Shown: positions 1 to 8,495, numbered from the stretch's first letter. The stretch: 64,000 nt of DNA from Pedobacter jeongneungensis (GCF_000633455.1 NZ_AYMG01000011.1:1-64000), one strand, 5' to 3'. Translations and numbers: made by a program. Notes: a model not told the origin generated them from the sequence alone.

Positions 1-399
1 ATAATTTTCGTTCCATAGGAACGTTTGCTGTTCATTTAGCTATTTAATAAAGAATTATAGTGCCTTAATCATAAAATTTCCCTCAAAATCTCAGATGGGA
101 TATGAAATGTATTAAGCATGGAAATAATCAAATTTCATTAACTAATCGTTTTATAGAAAAATCCACTGTCCCGTTAGGGACAAATCATCGGTAATCCCAA
201 AACTTGAAGATAATTTTCGTTCCATAAGAACGTTTGCTGTTCATTTAGCTATTTAATAAAGAATTATAGTGCCTTAATCATAAAATTTCCCTCAAAATCT
301 CAGATGGGATATGAAATGTATTAAGCATGGAAATAATCAAATTTCATTAACTAATCGTTTTATAGAAAAATCCACTGTCCCGCTAGGGACAAATCATAG
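1..399. repeat. Two tandem 209-bp direct repeats with REP-like hairpins
   Basis: Copy 1 (1-about 190) recurs at 210-about 399 with an exact offset of 209 and only a few substitutions. Each copy starts with an inverted repeat CGTTCC-ATA-GGAACG (9-23; slightly broken at 218-232) and ends with TGTCCC-N4-GGGACA (167-182 and 376-391), followed by AAATCATCGG or AAATCATAGG. The region between is A+T-rich and codes for nothing. The window begins inside this structure, so more copies may lie upstream. Two hairpins plus a GGTAGA-like tail next to a Y1 transposase suggest REP/IS200-type ends. Confidence 0.85.
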
Positions 400-419
400 G
401 TAGAAACCAAATAATGACG

Positions 420-600
420 TGAATTTTTCGTTCCGTAGGAACGTTTCGTATTTAAGGCCGGGACGCTAAAAATTCTTGGTATTTTATGTCATTTAAAAAA
501 TTATACCTAATTTAATAATGGGTTTAAAAGAACCTTTCACCAAATTAACCTACTTGTTGTCTTATGTGACAAATCCCCGGTAGAACGTTTGATATTTAAT
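420..600. repeat. Third, degenerate repeat unit upstream of the transposase
   Basis: A third hairpin of the same kind, CGTTCC-GTA-GGAACG, lies at 429-443. The following sequence differs from the two full copies. A degenerate partner TTGTC-N6-GACAA lies at 557-572 and is followed by AAATCCCCGGTAGAACG, close to the tail of the upstream copies. This pair of hairpins directly precedes the transposase gene and may be its own left-end structure. Confidence 0.6.
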
Positions 601-611
601 CAATTAACGCT

Positions 612-1073
612 ATGCCGAATACCTACACTCAATTGCATATCCAATTTGTATTTGCAGTTAAATTCCGAGCCTCTTTAATAAAACCTGAATGGAAAGAGCG
701 GCTTTTAAAATACATTACAGGAATATTCCAGGCCAATAACCATAAAATGATCCAAATCAATTGTATGCCCGATCACATACATATTTTTATCGGCATGCGA
801 CCGCACCAATCTATTTCCAGCCTGATCCAAAATGTAAAAACAGAAAGTTCCAAATGGATAAACGATCAGGGCTTTTGTAAAATAAAATTTGCCTGGCAAG
901 AAGGTTATGGAGCATTTTCATATTCAAAAAGTGATGTAGAAAACGTTATTAAGTATATCCAAAATCAAGAACAACACCATAAAAAAGAAACCTTTTTACA
1001 AGAGTATATCAGCTTTTTAAAAACCTTTAAAATTGAATACGAAGAAAAATACATCTTCAAAGAAGCAGAATAA
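612..1073 (+). CDS. tnpA: IS200/REP-associated Y1 (HUH) transposase
   Basis: A 153-residue protein with the full Y1 transposase signature. The HUH motif is His55-Ile-His57 within MPDHIHIFIG, and Tyr115 is followed four residues later by Gln119, the Y-x3-Q spacing of IS200/IS605 TnpA enzymes. Such enzymes cut and rejoin single-stranded DNA at subterminal hairpins through a 5'-phosphotyrosine link. The length is normal and no catalytic residue is missing, so it may be active. The hairpin repeats at 1-600 are its probable substrates or domesticated REP partners. No accessory tnpB gene is present. Confidence 0.9.
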   Translation: MPNTYTQLHIQFVFAVKFRASLIKPEWKERLLKYITGIFQANNHKMIQINCMPDHIHIFIGMRPHQSISSLIQNVKTESSKWINDQGFCKIKFAWQEGYGAFSYSKSDVENVIKYIQNQEQHHKKETFLQEYISFLKTFKIEYEEKYIFKEAE

Positions 1074-1081
1074 TTTATTAT

Positions 1082-1089
1082 TATCTTTG
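1082..1089 (+). promoter_or_regulatory. Putative -7 promoter element TATCTTTG
   Basis: TATCTTTG matches the Bacteroidota -7 consensus TAnnTTTG exactly and lies 20 bases before the ATG of the acyltransferase gene, just after the transposase stop. No clear TTTG -33 box is visible at the usual distance, so the call rests on the -7 element alone. Confidence 0.5.
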
Positions 1090-1109
1090 CTTCCTATTAA
1101 ATCAACCAG

Positions 1110-1868
1110 ATGAGCAAGCTTTTTGGATATATTTTAAGCCCTATTTTTTATATTTTCTTCGGATTAACCCTTTGCATTTTCCATCCTATACAATGGCTTT
1201 GCTTTAAACTTTTTGGCTATAAGGCGCATAAGGTTTCTGTTGATATCCTTAATTTTTTCCTTACCTATTGCCAGATTTTTCTATTTAATTCTGTTAGCTT
1301 TAAAAACGAATACGATCTGCCAACTGATAGGCCTATCATTTTCGCAGCCAACCACCAAAGCATGTACGATATCCCTTCTTTGATCTGGTTTTTAAGGAAA
1401 CACAGTGCAAAATTTATCTCAAAGATTGAGCTTACCAAAGGAATCCCCTCTATTTCCATCAACCTGCGTTTAGGCGGCGGAGCCAATATCAACAGGAAAG
1501 ACAATAAACAGGCCATTTCCGAAATTATTAAACTTGGCCGTAGGATGAAAGAAAACAACTGGAGTACCGTTATTTTTCCAGAGGGAACACGGGCAAAAGA
1601 TGGCCGATTAAAAACCTTTCAGTTTGGCGGCATTGCCACCATTTTAAAAGCAGTTCCGAATGCACTGGTTGTTCCTGTGGCTATAGAAAATTCGTGGAAA
1701 ATTGTACGCTTTGGCATGTTTCCATTAACCACAGGCAATGCCCTAAAATGGACCGTTTTAAAACCAATAGAACCGGGTGTAAAAACACCAAATGATATCA
1801 CACTTGAAGTAGAAAACGAAATCAGAAAAGTTTTAGGTCAGCCAATGGAGCAGCCTGCTACTTTGTAA
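1110..1868 (+). CDS. 1-acyl-sn-glycerol-3-phosphate acyltransferase (PlsC family)
   Basis: A 252-residue membrane-bound acyltransferase that would transfer an acyl chain to lysophosphatidic acid in phospholipid synthesis. The catalytic HX4D motif is His82 to Asp87 (NHQSMYD). The glycerol-phosphate-binding FPEGT motif is at 156-160, followed by Arg161. Two hydrophobic stretches within residues 8-60 would anchor it to the inner membrane. The length is usual for PlsC. It stands alone between the transposase and a repeat-rich spacer. Substrate preference cannot be read from sequence; an acyltransferase for ornithine lipids or a related lipid remains possible. Confidence 0.88.
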   Translation: MSKLFGYILSPIFYIFFGLTLCIFHPIQWLCFKLFGYKAHKVSVDILNFFLTYCQIFLFNSVSFKNEYDLPTDRPIIFAANHQSMYDIPSLIWFLRKHSAKFISKIELTKGIPSISINLRLGGGANINRKDNKQAISEIIKLGRRMKENNWSTVIFPEGTRAKDGRLKTFQFGGIATILKAVPNALVVPVAIENSWKIVRFGMFPLTTGNALKWTVLKPIEPGVKTPNDITLEVENEIRKVLGQPMEQPATL

Positions 1869-1892
1869 TTTTACACTTTTTATTAACTCTTT

Positions 1893-2063
1893 AAAGATCC
1901 TTCGGCTCCGCTCAGGATGATAGATTCATGCAAGTTATCATTTCTACTGAAGTGTAACGAGATGAAAAATCGTTAAGCTAATTAATTCAAAGATTTCTCG
2001 GCTGCGCTCGAAATGACGATTTATCTCGTAAAATATTCCGTGTTTCTGTGAATCCGTGGCAAC
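1893..2063. repeat. Cluster of dispersed intergenic repeats
   Basis: This spacer holds three repeat types seen elsewhere in the window. One is the AAGATCCTTCGGCTCCGCTCAGGATGA type at 1893-1920. A diverged relative with CTCGGCTGCGCTCGAAATGA lies at 1989-2019. A CCGTGTTTCTGTGAATCCGTGGC fragment lies at about 2038-2061. They sit between the convergent acyltransferase and LytTR regulator genes. Confidence 0.75.
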
Positions 2064-2108
2064 AAAGTGGTTAATTGGTTAAGCGCTAAACGCCTGGCGT
2101 CAACCGCT

Positions 2109-2858
2109 CTAAATATTCTTATTTCCAATTACCCTGAAAAATTCATCTCGGTAAGTATCGCCCACAGGGATAATTTTCTGGTTAATCGTAATTCGGCTAC
2201 GTTCGATGCTTTCAATTTTATCAACCGCAACAATATAAGATTTGTGCACCCTGATAAACTGGCTTTGAGGTAAAGCTTCTTCCATTTTCTTCATGCTCTG
2301 CAGCGTAATTACGCGTTCATCTTTGGTGAAAATCGAAATGTAATCTTTTAAACCCTCTATAAACAGAATATCGTGGAGATAGATTTTTTGGATCTTATGT
2401 TCTGTTTTTACAAAAATGTAGTCCTGAACCGGGTTGGATGGTGCTGAAAAAGGTGCAGGCGTTATAATAGGCTGTGCTACACTCGCCGGAGCTTCAACTG
2501 GTTTAACCTGATTATGTACTTTTTCTACCGCTTTATAAAAACGGTCGAAGGCAATTGGCTTTAATAAATAATCCGAAACATTCAGATCATAACTCTCTAA
2601 AGCATATTGTGGGTAAGCGGTGGTTAAAATATAATGGCATTTATTGCCGGCAATTTTCAAAAACTGAATCCCCGTAAGTTCAGGCATCTGGATATCTAGA
2701 AACACAAGATCAATCCCCCCGCCCTGCACAATCTGCAAAGCTTCAATTGGGTTTTCGCACCTTTTAACCATTGTTAAAAAAGGCACTTTTGATATATAAT
2801 CCTGTAAAATATCAAGCGCTAAAGGCTCATCATCAACAACAATACAGTTTAAGTTCAT
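2109..2858 (-). CDS. LytTR-family DNA-binding response regulator
   Basis: A 249-residue regulator. An N-terminal CheY-like receiver carries the acidic pair Asp9/Asp10, the phospho-acceptor Asp55 (LVFLDIQMPE) and Lys100 (LLKP). A proline/alanine-rich linker (about 120-145) leads to a C-terminal LytTR domain (about 147-245), recognisable from FIEGLKDYISIF and FIRVHKSYIV. It lies 58 bases downstream of its kinase in the same orientation. A LytTR-like direct-repeat site at 4051-4082, upstream of the kinase and of the divergent ABC operon, is its likely target. Confidence 0.92.
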   Translation of the reverse strand: MNLNCIVVDDEPLALDILQDYISKVPFLTMVKRCENPIEALQIVQGGGIDLVFLDIQMPELTGIQFLKIAGNKCHYILTTAYPQYALESYDLNVSDYLLKPIAFDRFYKAVEKVHNQVKPVEAPASVAQPIITPAPFSAPSNPVQDYIFVKTEHKIQKIYLHDILFIEGLKDYISIFTKDERVITLQSMKKMEEALPQSQFIRVHKSYIVAVDKIESIERSRITINQKIIPVGDTYRDEFFRVIGNKNI

Positions 2859-2916
2859 TTTGGTTAATCTATTTAATTCATGATTTTCTTATAATCCGGT
2901 CAGGTTTAGTACCAGA

Positions 2917-3951
2917 TTATATGTCAATCATCAGTTCGCAGGTGTAATGGGTAGCCGAATTTACAACATTTAATTTATATCTTTCAGGATAAACCAATTG
3001 TAATCTTCGTTCTACATTGGTTAAACCCACGCCACCCTGCGCATCTTTATTCTGCTGGTTCTTTTTGTTGATAACACTAAAATGCAAAATTTTCTGGTTG
3101 GCAATAATATTAATCTTTACCGGTTCGGCCGGATCGGTTACCACACCATGTTTAAATGCATTCTCTACAAAGGAAATCAACATTAAAGGAACAATTTTTT
3201 GATTATCGATTTCGCCGTTCAAAGTAAGCTCGATATAAGCACCATCTTTAAACCTTATTTTCTGCAGTTCGATATAACTCGTTAAATAATCTACTTCTTT
3301 GCTTAAAGCTACCGTTGGTGTATTGCTTTCATAAATCATGTAACGCATAATCTCCGAAAGCTTCATAATGGCATCAGCAGTTTTATCTGATTTTTGGTAA
3401 GCCAAAGAGTAGATATTATTTAGCGAATTGAAAAGAAAATGAGGATTTAACTGCGATTTTAAAAACTGAAGTTCCATTTCGCGGCGTTCGCTCTCTAAAT
3501 TGCGCTGGATCCTTTCACTTGCAAACCAGTCGATGGTGAATTTAATAATACAGCTGCAGATTAAGAAAAAACCCGACAGGAACGTAACCATGATCACAAA
3601 ACTATGAACCGGTATATCCATTCGCTTTCCTTTAGCGCTTACCGTAGTTAATACATCATCCGGATACAATACGGCTATCGCGGTTTTGGCAACAACAGAT
3701 ACCGCAATTAATAATAGAAATGCTAATACATATATAAAGTATTTCTTCCTCTTCTTGATCAGTTCAGGAATTAAGAAAATATAATTAATGTAGAAAATTG
3801 AAATATTAATTATTCCATATACCACATAGCTGATAAAGTAATCTTTAGCTGTATGTATTGAAGTATCAAAAATATTCATCCCAACAATTAGCATTACAAT
3901 AATTGTCCAAAAAATAGCATGTAATATTAAAGGGCCCCTACTTTGTTTCAT
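2917..3951 (-). CDS. LytS-like sensor histidine kinase (His_kinase family)
   Basis: The ATG at 3951 is preferred over an in-frame TTG at 4017 because it directly precedes MKQSRGPLILH and the first membrane segment. The 344-residue product has four predicted transmembrane helices in its first about 140 residues, a short coiled-coil-like stretch, then the phospho-acceptor motif LNPHFLFNSLNN with His171. A C-terminal ATPase domain follows, with the N-box FVENAFKHG and the glycine motif GGVGLTNVERRL. No extracellular sensor domain is visible, so the signal is probably sensed within the membrane. Partner of the LytTR regulator just downstream. Confidence 0.9.
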   Translation of the reverse strand: MKQSRGPLILHAIFWTIIVMLIVGMNIFDTSIHTAKDYFISYVVYGIINISIFYINYIFLIPELIKKRKKYFIYVLAFLLLIAVSVVAKTAIAVLYPDDVLTTVSAKGKRMDIPVHSFVIMVTFLSGFFLICSCIIKFTIDWFASERIQRNLESERREMELQFLKSQLNPHFLFNSLNNIYSLAYQKSDKTADAIMKLSEIMRYMIYESNTPTVALSKEVDYLTSYIELQKIRFKDGAYIELTLNGEIDNQKIVPLMLISFVENAFKHGVVTDPAEPVKINIIANQKILHFSVINKKNQQNKDAQGGVGLTNVERRLQLVYPERYKLNVVNSATHYTCELMIDI

Positions 3952-4050
3952 TTGAAATATATTAAATAATGGTGAAGCTGATATACGTTTAACCAACGCA
4001 TATTCTTCAAGCCACAAAATAAATAAAGTTTTATCGATTTACTTACACAA

Positions 4051-4082
4051 TCTACCAACGGGCATTTTTTTTCTACCAACGG
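4051..4082. promoter_or_regulatory. Putative LytTR operator (21-bp-spaced direct repeat)
   Basis: The 11-mer TCTACCAACGG occurs at 4051-4061 and again at 4072-4082, exactly 21 bases apart. On the minus strand each copy reads CCGTTGGTAGA, close to the LytTR half-site consensus with a GTT core. The pair lies between the kinase/regulator genes (minus) and the ABC exporter operon (plus), so it could control either or both. Two half-sites two helical turns apart is the known LytTR arrangement. Confidence 0.65.
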
Positions 4083-4210
4083 CCCAATGGGCAAATTTTA
4101 TCGACAAACGCCAAAAATGTCTGTTGATCTAGAATCTTGAACACTTGGTATAATAGATTTTAGCAGGTTGTTTTTCTTGAGTTTCTTTGAATCATCAAAA
4201 CGAAAACAAT

Positions 4211-4468
4211 ATGAAAACTACATCAGCAATCAACTTAAAAAATCAAACAGTAATGGCTGATGGTATTTTCGCAGCCGCTCAAATAAAACAAACCATCATG
4301 AAAAAGTTAGGAAACACATCGCCATTTTTACTTTTATTATTACCAGTATTTATGATGATCATTTTAACACTTACAGTAAGCACCAACCAAAATGATGCAG
4401 AAATAGTAGTTAAACCTGCTAAAACTTCAGAAGCGATCGTAAAACAGGCAACAGCTATTTTTAAATAA
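4211..4468 (+). CDS. Small single-pass membrane protein of unknown function
   Basis: The ATG at 4211 is chosen over an in-frame TTG at 4187. The 85-residue product has a hydrophilic N-terminal part of about 40 residues, one strong membrane helix (FLLLLLPVFMMIILTLTV) and a short lysine-rich tail. I recognise no family. It ends five bases before the ABC ATPase gene and is first in that run, so it may be an accessory subunit, a regulator of the transporter or an exported peptide. Its position next to a LytTR operator, with an exporter downstream, is what makes it noteworthy. Confidence 0.6.
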   Translation: MKTTSAINLKNQTVMADGIFAAAQIKQTIMKKLGNTSPFLLLLLPVFMMIILTLTVSTNQNDAEIVVKPAKTSEAIVKQATAIFK

Positions 4469-4473
4469 TAGCA

Positions 4474-5382
4474 ATGGGCAATTACGCTATCGAAACTGTA
4501 GGGTTAAACTTTAACTTTGGTAACCAAACCATTGTAAAAGACCTTTCGTTACAAGTACCAAAAGGCAGTATATATGGCTTTTTGGGACCAAATGGAGCCG
4601 GAAAAACAACCACCATAAAAATATTACTCAACCTGCTGAAGTCGCCAGCTGATCAGGTTTTTATATTTGGCAAAGAAATAAACAGCAACCGTATAGCCAT
4701 CCTTAAGCGGGTGGGTGCCCTGGTAGAACAACCGGCCATCTACGGTCATTTAACAGGTAAAGAAAACCTGATCAATCGTTGTATCCTGCTCGGCATTAAA
4801 AAAATCAAAGCAGACGAAATGTTGGCTTTAGTGGGCCTTACGGAAGCAGCGAACAAAAAAGCAAGTAAATATTCTCTAGGAATGAAGCAGCGTCTTGGTA
4901 TTGCCCAGGCACTGATCTCAGATCCCGAACTGTTGCTTTTAGATGAACCTACCAATGGTTTAGATCCAAACGGCATCATTGAGGTGCGTAACCTCATGAT
5001 TGAATTGGCCACCAAACACCAGAAAACCATATTGGTATCAAGCCACCTCCTTGCAGAAATAGAAAGAACAGCCACACACGTTGGCATTATCAATAAAGGC
5101 CAGCTCTTATTTCAGGGTACTATAGATGAGCTGCACCTGTTGAGCAAACCCATGCTCGAAATTGAATTAAATAATATCGAAAGCGCCGGCGCTTTTATTA
5201 CAAAAGCAGGCTATGACATTATAGCGCAAACCGATAAAAAAATCACTATTCCATTTACTTCATCACAAAAAAGCGGCGAGTTAAACACACTACTTATTCA
5301 AAATGGCTTTACAGTAAGCAGCCTTTACCAACAAAAAAAGGACCTCGAAAATCTTTTTCTGGATATTACCAAAACCCACTAA
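4474..5382 (+). CDS. ABC transporter ATP-binding protein (BcrA/lantibiotic-immunity type)
   Basis: A 302-residue ATPase with Walker A GPNGAGKT at 38-45, a degenerate signature SLGMKQR at about 134-140, Walker B LLLLDEP at 153-159, then the D-loop and an H-loop in SSHLLAEIE. The C-terminal about 80 residues form the extra domain typical of ATPases that work with ABC-2 permeases in drug or peptide export and immunity. The gene is separated from the permease by one base, so the two are almost certainly co-translated. The cargo is unknown. Confidence 0.9.
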   Translation: MGNYAIETVGLNFNFGNQTIVKDLSLQVPKGSIYGFLGPNGAGKTTTIKILLNLLKSPADQVFIFGKEINSNRIAILKRVGALVEQPAIYGHLTGKENLINRCILLGIKKIKADEMLALVGLTEAANKKASKYSLGMKQRLGIAQALISDPELLLLDEPTNGLDPNGIIEVRNLMIELATKHQKTILVSSHLLAEIERTATHVGIINKGQLLFQGTIDELHLLSKPMLEIELNNIESAGAFITKAGYDIIAQTDKKITIPFTSSQKSGELNTLLIQNGFTVSSLYQQKKDLENLFLDITKTH

Positions 5383-5383
5383 C

Positions 5384-6181
5384 ATGCGCACCCTCTACAT
5401 ATCTTTAGTATCAGAATTTTACAAATCGAGAAAAACCCTTGCTTTTTGGGCTGCAATATTGTTACCGGTAATTATTTGTGGATTAATCACCTTTGGTTTT
5501 TATTCCGGTTCTGAAAAAATTCTTGGCTTCCATTACCCTCCCATGGTATTATGGGCACAGTATAGCGGTGCAGCGCTTGGCGTAATGGGTTTATTAATTA
5601 TGCCTTTTTATGTAATATTTATGGCTTTTTCGGTTAATAATATTGAACATAAAAACGATACCTGGAAAATGCTTTTCGCGCAGCCCCTGAATAAATTTTC
5701 TATTTATGCTGCAAAATACCTTTATGCCGTATTTTTAATTTTTACCTGTTTATTCCTTTTTGCTTCCTTAACCTTTGCCTTCGGTCATTTATTACAGGTT
5801 TTAGTGCCAAAATATAATTTTGATCAGTATAACCCGTTAAATCTCCTCATCAACGCTTATACTAAACTATTCCTGTCTTCATTGGGTATTTTGTCAGTAC
5901 AGTTTATCCTGAGTTTATTGTGGGCCGATTTCCTTAAACCAATGGGAATAGGTTTTGTAGGTACCATTATGGGCATTATCACAGCAAATGTAGGCTGGAA
6001 GTATTCTTATCTTATCCCTTATTCTTTACCTACACTCGCTTTACGGATTGCTAAAGTGAAAAAAGGAGCTGATCCATTAGATTTTCCAGTTTTTACTCAA
6101 GAAATATGGACAAGTTTAATTTATGCGGCCATTCTTTTTATCATAGGCTATTTCATCGTCACTAAAAAGAGTATAAAATAG
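5384..6181 (+). CDS. ABC-2-type permease
   Basis: A 265-residue inner-membrane protein with about six hydrophobic segments. The N-terminal SEFYKSRKTLAFWAAILLPV is typical of ABC-2 permeases of the lantibiotic-immunity or bacitracin-resistance kind. It follows the ATPase gene after a single base and completes a two-component exporter. A duplicated set of immunity-type permeases is absent: there is only one. Together with the upstream small membrane protein and the divergent LytTR pair it suggests an envelope-stress or peptide-responsive export module, which is inference. Confidence 0.85.
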   Translation: MRTLYISLVSEFYKSRKTLAFWAAILLPVIICGLITFGFYSGSEKILGFHYPPMVLWAQYSGAALGVMGLLIMPFYVIFMAFSVNNIEHKNDTWKMLFAQPLNKFSIYAAKYLYAVFLIFTCLFLFASLTFAFGHLLQVLVPKYNFDQYNPLNLLINAYTKLFLSSLGILSVQFILSLLWADFLKPMGIGFVGTIMGIITANVGWKYSYLIPYSLPTLALRIAKVKKGADPLDFPVFTQEIWTSLIYAAILFIIGYFIVTKKSIK

Positions 6182-6300
6182 ATATTGAGCCAAAACTTAT
6201 CTATTTAAATAGGAAATCATGTAAAAATATCATTGGAAAATAATTTGAAGGGGTTTAAAATGTATTTTAGATCAAAATCAACCAACAAATTATTCAGAAA

Positions 6301-7869
6301 ATGATCAAAAGATTTACCATCACAGCATTTGCCTTCGGCTTATGCTTTTCAGCTTTTGCACAAGACACCCCTGATGCAGCTGTAGTACAGAAAATAAGAA
6401 AGGAAGGTTTAGAAAACTCAAAGGCAATGGACATTGCTTTTAACTTAACCGATGTGAGCGGACCACGCCTATCAAACTCACCAGGCTTAAAAAAAGCACA
6501 GGATTGGGCTGTAAAACAGCTTACCGATTGGGGATTAAAAAATGCGCACCTCGAAGCCTGGGGAACTTTCGGTAAAGGCTGGCAGATTGATAAATATTAT
6601 GCTGCCACTACACTACCTTATTATCACGCCATTATTGCTTCACCAAAAGCATGGACACCAGGCACGAACGGTCCGATAAAATCGGAAGTAATTTTAATCA
6701 AAGCAGATAGTGTAGCAGATTTAGCAAAATACAAAGGCAAATTGGCCGGAAAAATTATCATGATGGATCAGGGCACTCCTTTAACCAGTGGCATTAAACC
6801 TGATTTTTCACGCTATGCAGACACAACACTGGCACAAATGGCTGCTGCAAAACCACAAGCTGCTGGTGCAAGGCAGCGCCCGGCTGGTGGACCAATGGCT
6901 GATAGAATGGCACAAATGATGAAAATGCGTGAGGTACGTGCCGCCATCAGTGCCATGTTGGTTGAAGAAAAAGTTGGCTTAGTTTTAACTTATGCACGTG
7001 GCGGACAGGGTACATTTTTCACCAGCAATGGAGCATCTTATGCTTTAGATGCCAAACCCGTATCGCCAGAGCTGGAAGTAGCAGCAGAAGATTTCTTGCA
7101 TATATTACGCCTTTTGCGTGCCGGTAAACCAGTAGAAGTTGAGGCCGATATCAAAACCTCATTTTACGATCAGGATCCGCAGGGTTACAATGTAATTGCT
7201 GAAATTCCGGGAACCGATAAAAAGTTGAAAGATGAAGTGGTAATGATTGGCGGTCATTTCGATTCGTGGCATGCCGCAACAGGAGCAACTGATAATGCAG
7301 CAGGCTCTACTGTAATGATAGAAGCCATGCGCATTTTAAAAGCAATTGATTTTAAACCAAAACGTACTATTCGTATCGCCTTATGGAGTTCAGAAGAGCA
7401 GGGTTTATTTGGTTCGAGGGGTTATGTTGCAAAACATTTCGGCGATCCAAAAACGATGGTATTAACGCCTGATCAGAAAAAAATATCAGCCTATTACAAC
7501 CTTGATAATGGAACAGGAAAAATACGCGGTGTTTATTTACAGGGCAATGCCGCCGCCGGACCAATTTTTCAAAGCTGGCTAACGCCGTTTAACGATCTTG
7601 GCGCAACAACCATCACCATCAATAATACCGGCGGTACCGACCACCAGGCTTTTGATGCGGTAGGCATTCCGGGTTTCCAGTTTATACAAGACCCTGCTGA
7701 TTATAATACCCGTACCCATCATAGCAATATGGATACTTACGACAGGCTTGTTGAAGATGATTTAAAACAGGCAGCAACCATTATAGCATCGTTTGTTTAC
7801 AATACTTCGCAGCGTGAAGCACAGATTCCTAGAAAAGAATTGCCTGCCCCACAACCTGCCAGACCATAA
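6301..7869 (+). CDS. Secreted M28-family zinc aminopeptidase with PA-like insert
   Basis: A 522-residue protein with a signal peptide ending near Ala20 (FSAFA-QD). The M28 di-zinc site is complete: His319 and Asp321 (GGHFDSW), bridging Asp331 (TDNAAG), catalytic Glu365/metal Glu366 (SSEEQG), Asp402 (NLDNG) and His473/His474 near the C-terminus. Residues about 90-260 hold a protease-associated-type region, including a low-complexity alanine/methionine/arginine stretch at about 180-205. It probably trims peptides in the periplasm or outside the cell. It appears monocistronic and ends in a strong hairpin shared with the convergent LuxR-type gene. Confidence 0.92.
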   Translation: MIKRFTITAFAFGLCFSAFAQDTPDAAVVQKIRKEGLENSKAMDIAFNLTDVSGPRLSNSPGLKKAQDWAVKQLTDWGLKNAHLEAWGTFGKGWQIDKYYAATTLPYYHAIIASPKAWTPGTNGPIKSEVILIKADSVADLAKYKGKLAGKIIMMDQGTPLTSGIKPDFSRYADTTLAQMAAAKPQAAGARQRPAGGPMADRMAQMMKMREVRAAISAMLVEEKVGLVLTYARGGQGTFFTSNGASYALDAKPVSPELEVAAEDFLHILRLLRAGKPVEVEADIKTSFYDQDPQGYNVIAEIPGTDKKLKDEVVMIGGHFDSWHAATGATDNAAGSTVMIEAMRILKAIDFKPKRTIRIALWSSEEQGLFGSRGYVAKHFGDPKTMVLTPDQKKISAYYNLDNGTGKIRGVYLQGNAAAGPIFQSWLTPFNDLGATTITINNTGGTDHQAFDAVGIPGFQFIQDPADYNTRTHHSNMDTYDRLVEDDLKQAATIIASFVYNTSQREAQIPRKELPAPQPARP

Positions 7870-7883
7870 AACCAAGAAATACA

Positions 7884-7925
7884 AAAGCCTGCTGATTTGA
7901 CTTTAGAAATCAAATAGCAGGCTTT
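7884..7925. terminator. Bidirectional intrinsic terminator
   Basis: The arms AAAGCCTGCTGATTTGA (7884-7900) and TCAAATAGCAGGCTTT (7910-7925) form a long stem with one imperfection. It lies between the convergent peptidase and LuxR-type genes and can serve both strands, since A and T runs flank it. Confidence 0.85.
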
Positions 7926-7964
7926 GTTGTTTAGAATGAGAGGTTATAATATATCTTTAATCCC

Positions 7965-8195
7965 TTAGAAGGATAGTATTCGTTCTTTAAACGCCCAAAC
8001 AATTAATTGGTAAGAGTTTTTAAGATCGAGCTTTCTTACCATATTTCTACGGTGCGTATTAACCGTATGTTCGCTAATAAAAAGCATTTCGCCGATTTCT
8101 TTACTGTTGTAACCCATTGATAACAGGTGTACAATCTCAACCTCCCTTTCGCTGATCGAACCATGATTTTCCTGTAGTAGGATATTGTTTATCAT
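7965..8195 (-). CDS. Stand-alone LuxR-type helix-turn-helix protein
   Basis: A 76-residue protein that is almost entirely a NarL/LuxR-type HTH domain: SEREVEIVHLLSMGYNSKEIG, then SEHTVNTHRRNMVRKL, the recognition helix. There is no receiver or ligand-binding domain. The ATG at 8195 has no in-frame extension that would restore one. It could be a constitutive DNA-binding protein like GerE, or one that pairs with a full-length regulator. The NarL-type regulator at 10294-10935 is the nearest relative in the window. Its targets are unknown. Confidence 0.85.
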   Translation of the reverse strand: MINNILLQENHGSISEREVEIVHLLSMGYNSKEIGEMLFISEHTVNTHRRNMVRKLDLKNSYQLIVWAFKERILSF

Positions 8196-8495
8196 TTTTG
8201 AAAGAATTTAAATTTTAATTATAAGATTAATCGGCTTCGTCATCAAATAGACTTATTTTTAAATAAGTCCAAAAATTGTGTTCATTAAGGATAGATTGAG
8301 TTTGTTTTTCGCAGTGCAAATTTTAATCTGCTACTGTATACCAAAAGTAGTGCTATACCGTAATTCGTCGATGCTGCAAAACACCTTAAATAAAAGGGTA
8401 TTTTTACGGTATTTTAAATGCAAATACTTCTTGACAGATCATTTATTATTATCGATTTTTAGGCTTTTTACAAACAAACAAACTCTTTAACTTTT
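8196..8495. other. Divergent intergenic region, no gene supported
   Basis: This 300-base spacer separates the minus-strand LuxR-type gene from the plus-strand gene at 8496. It must hold both promoters. A 70-codon frame starting at a GTG at 8278 fills most of it but has no recognisable composition or motif and is not called. I see no convincing TAnnTTTG box or palindrome. Confidence 0.5.

Noticed and set aside
1..399. Possible CRISPR or phage attachment repeat.
   Set aside because: Only two long units with terminal hairpins, next to a Y1 transposase; REP/IS200 structure explains it better.
2067..2273. Plus-strand 68-codon frame overlapping the LytTR regulator gene.
   Set aside because: It is a shadow of the regulator in another frame.
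8278..8490. A 70-codon plus-strand frame starting at GTG in the spacer before 8496.
   Set aside because: No motif, unusual residue composition, and it fills a divergent promoter region. A GTG start without support is not enough.
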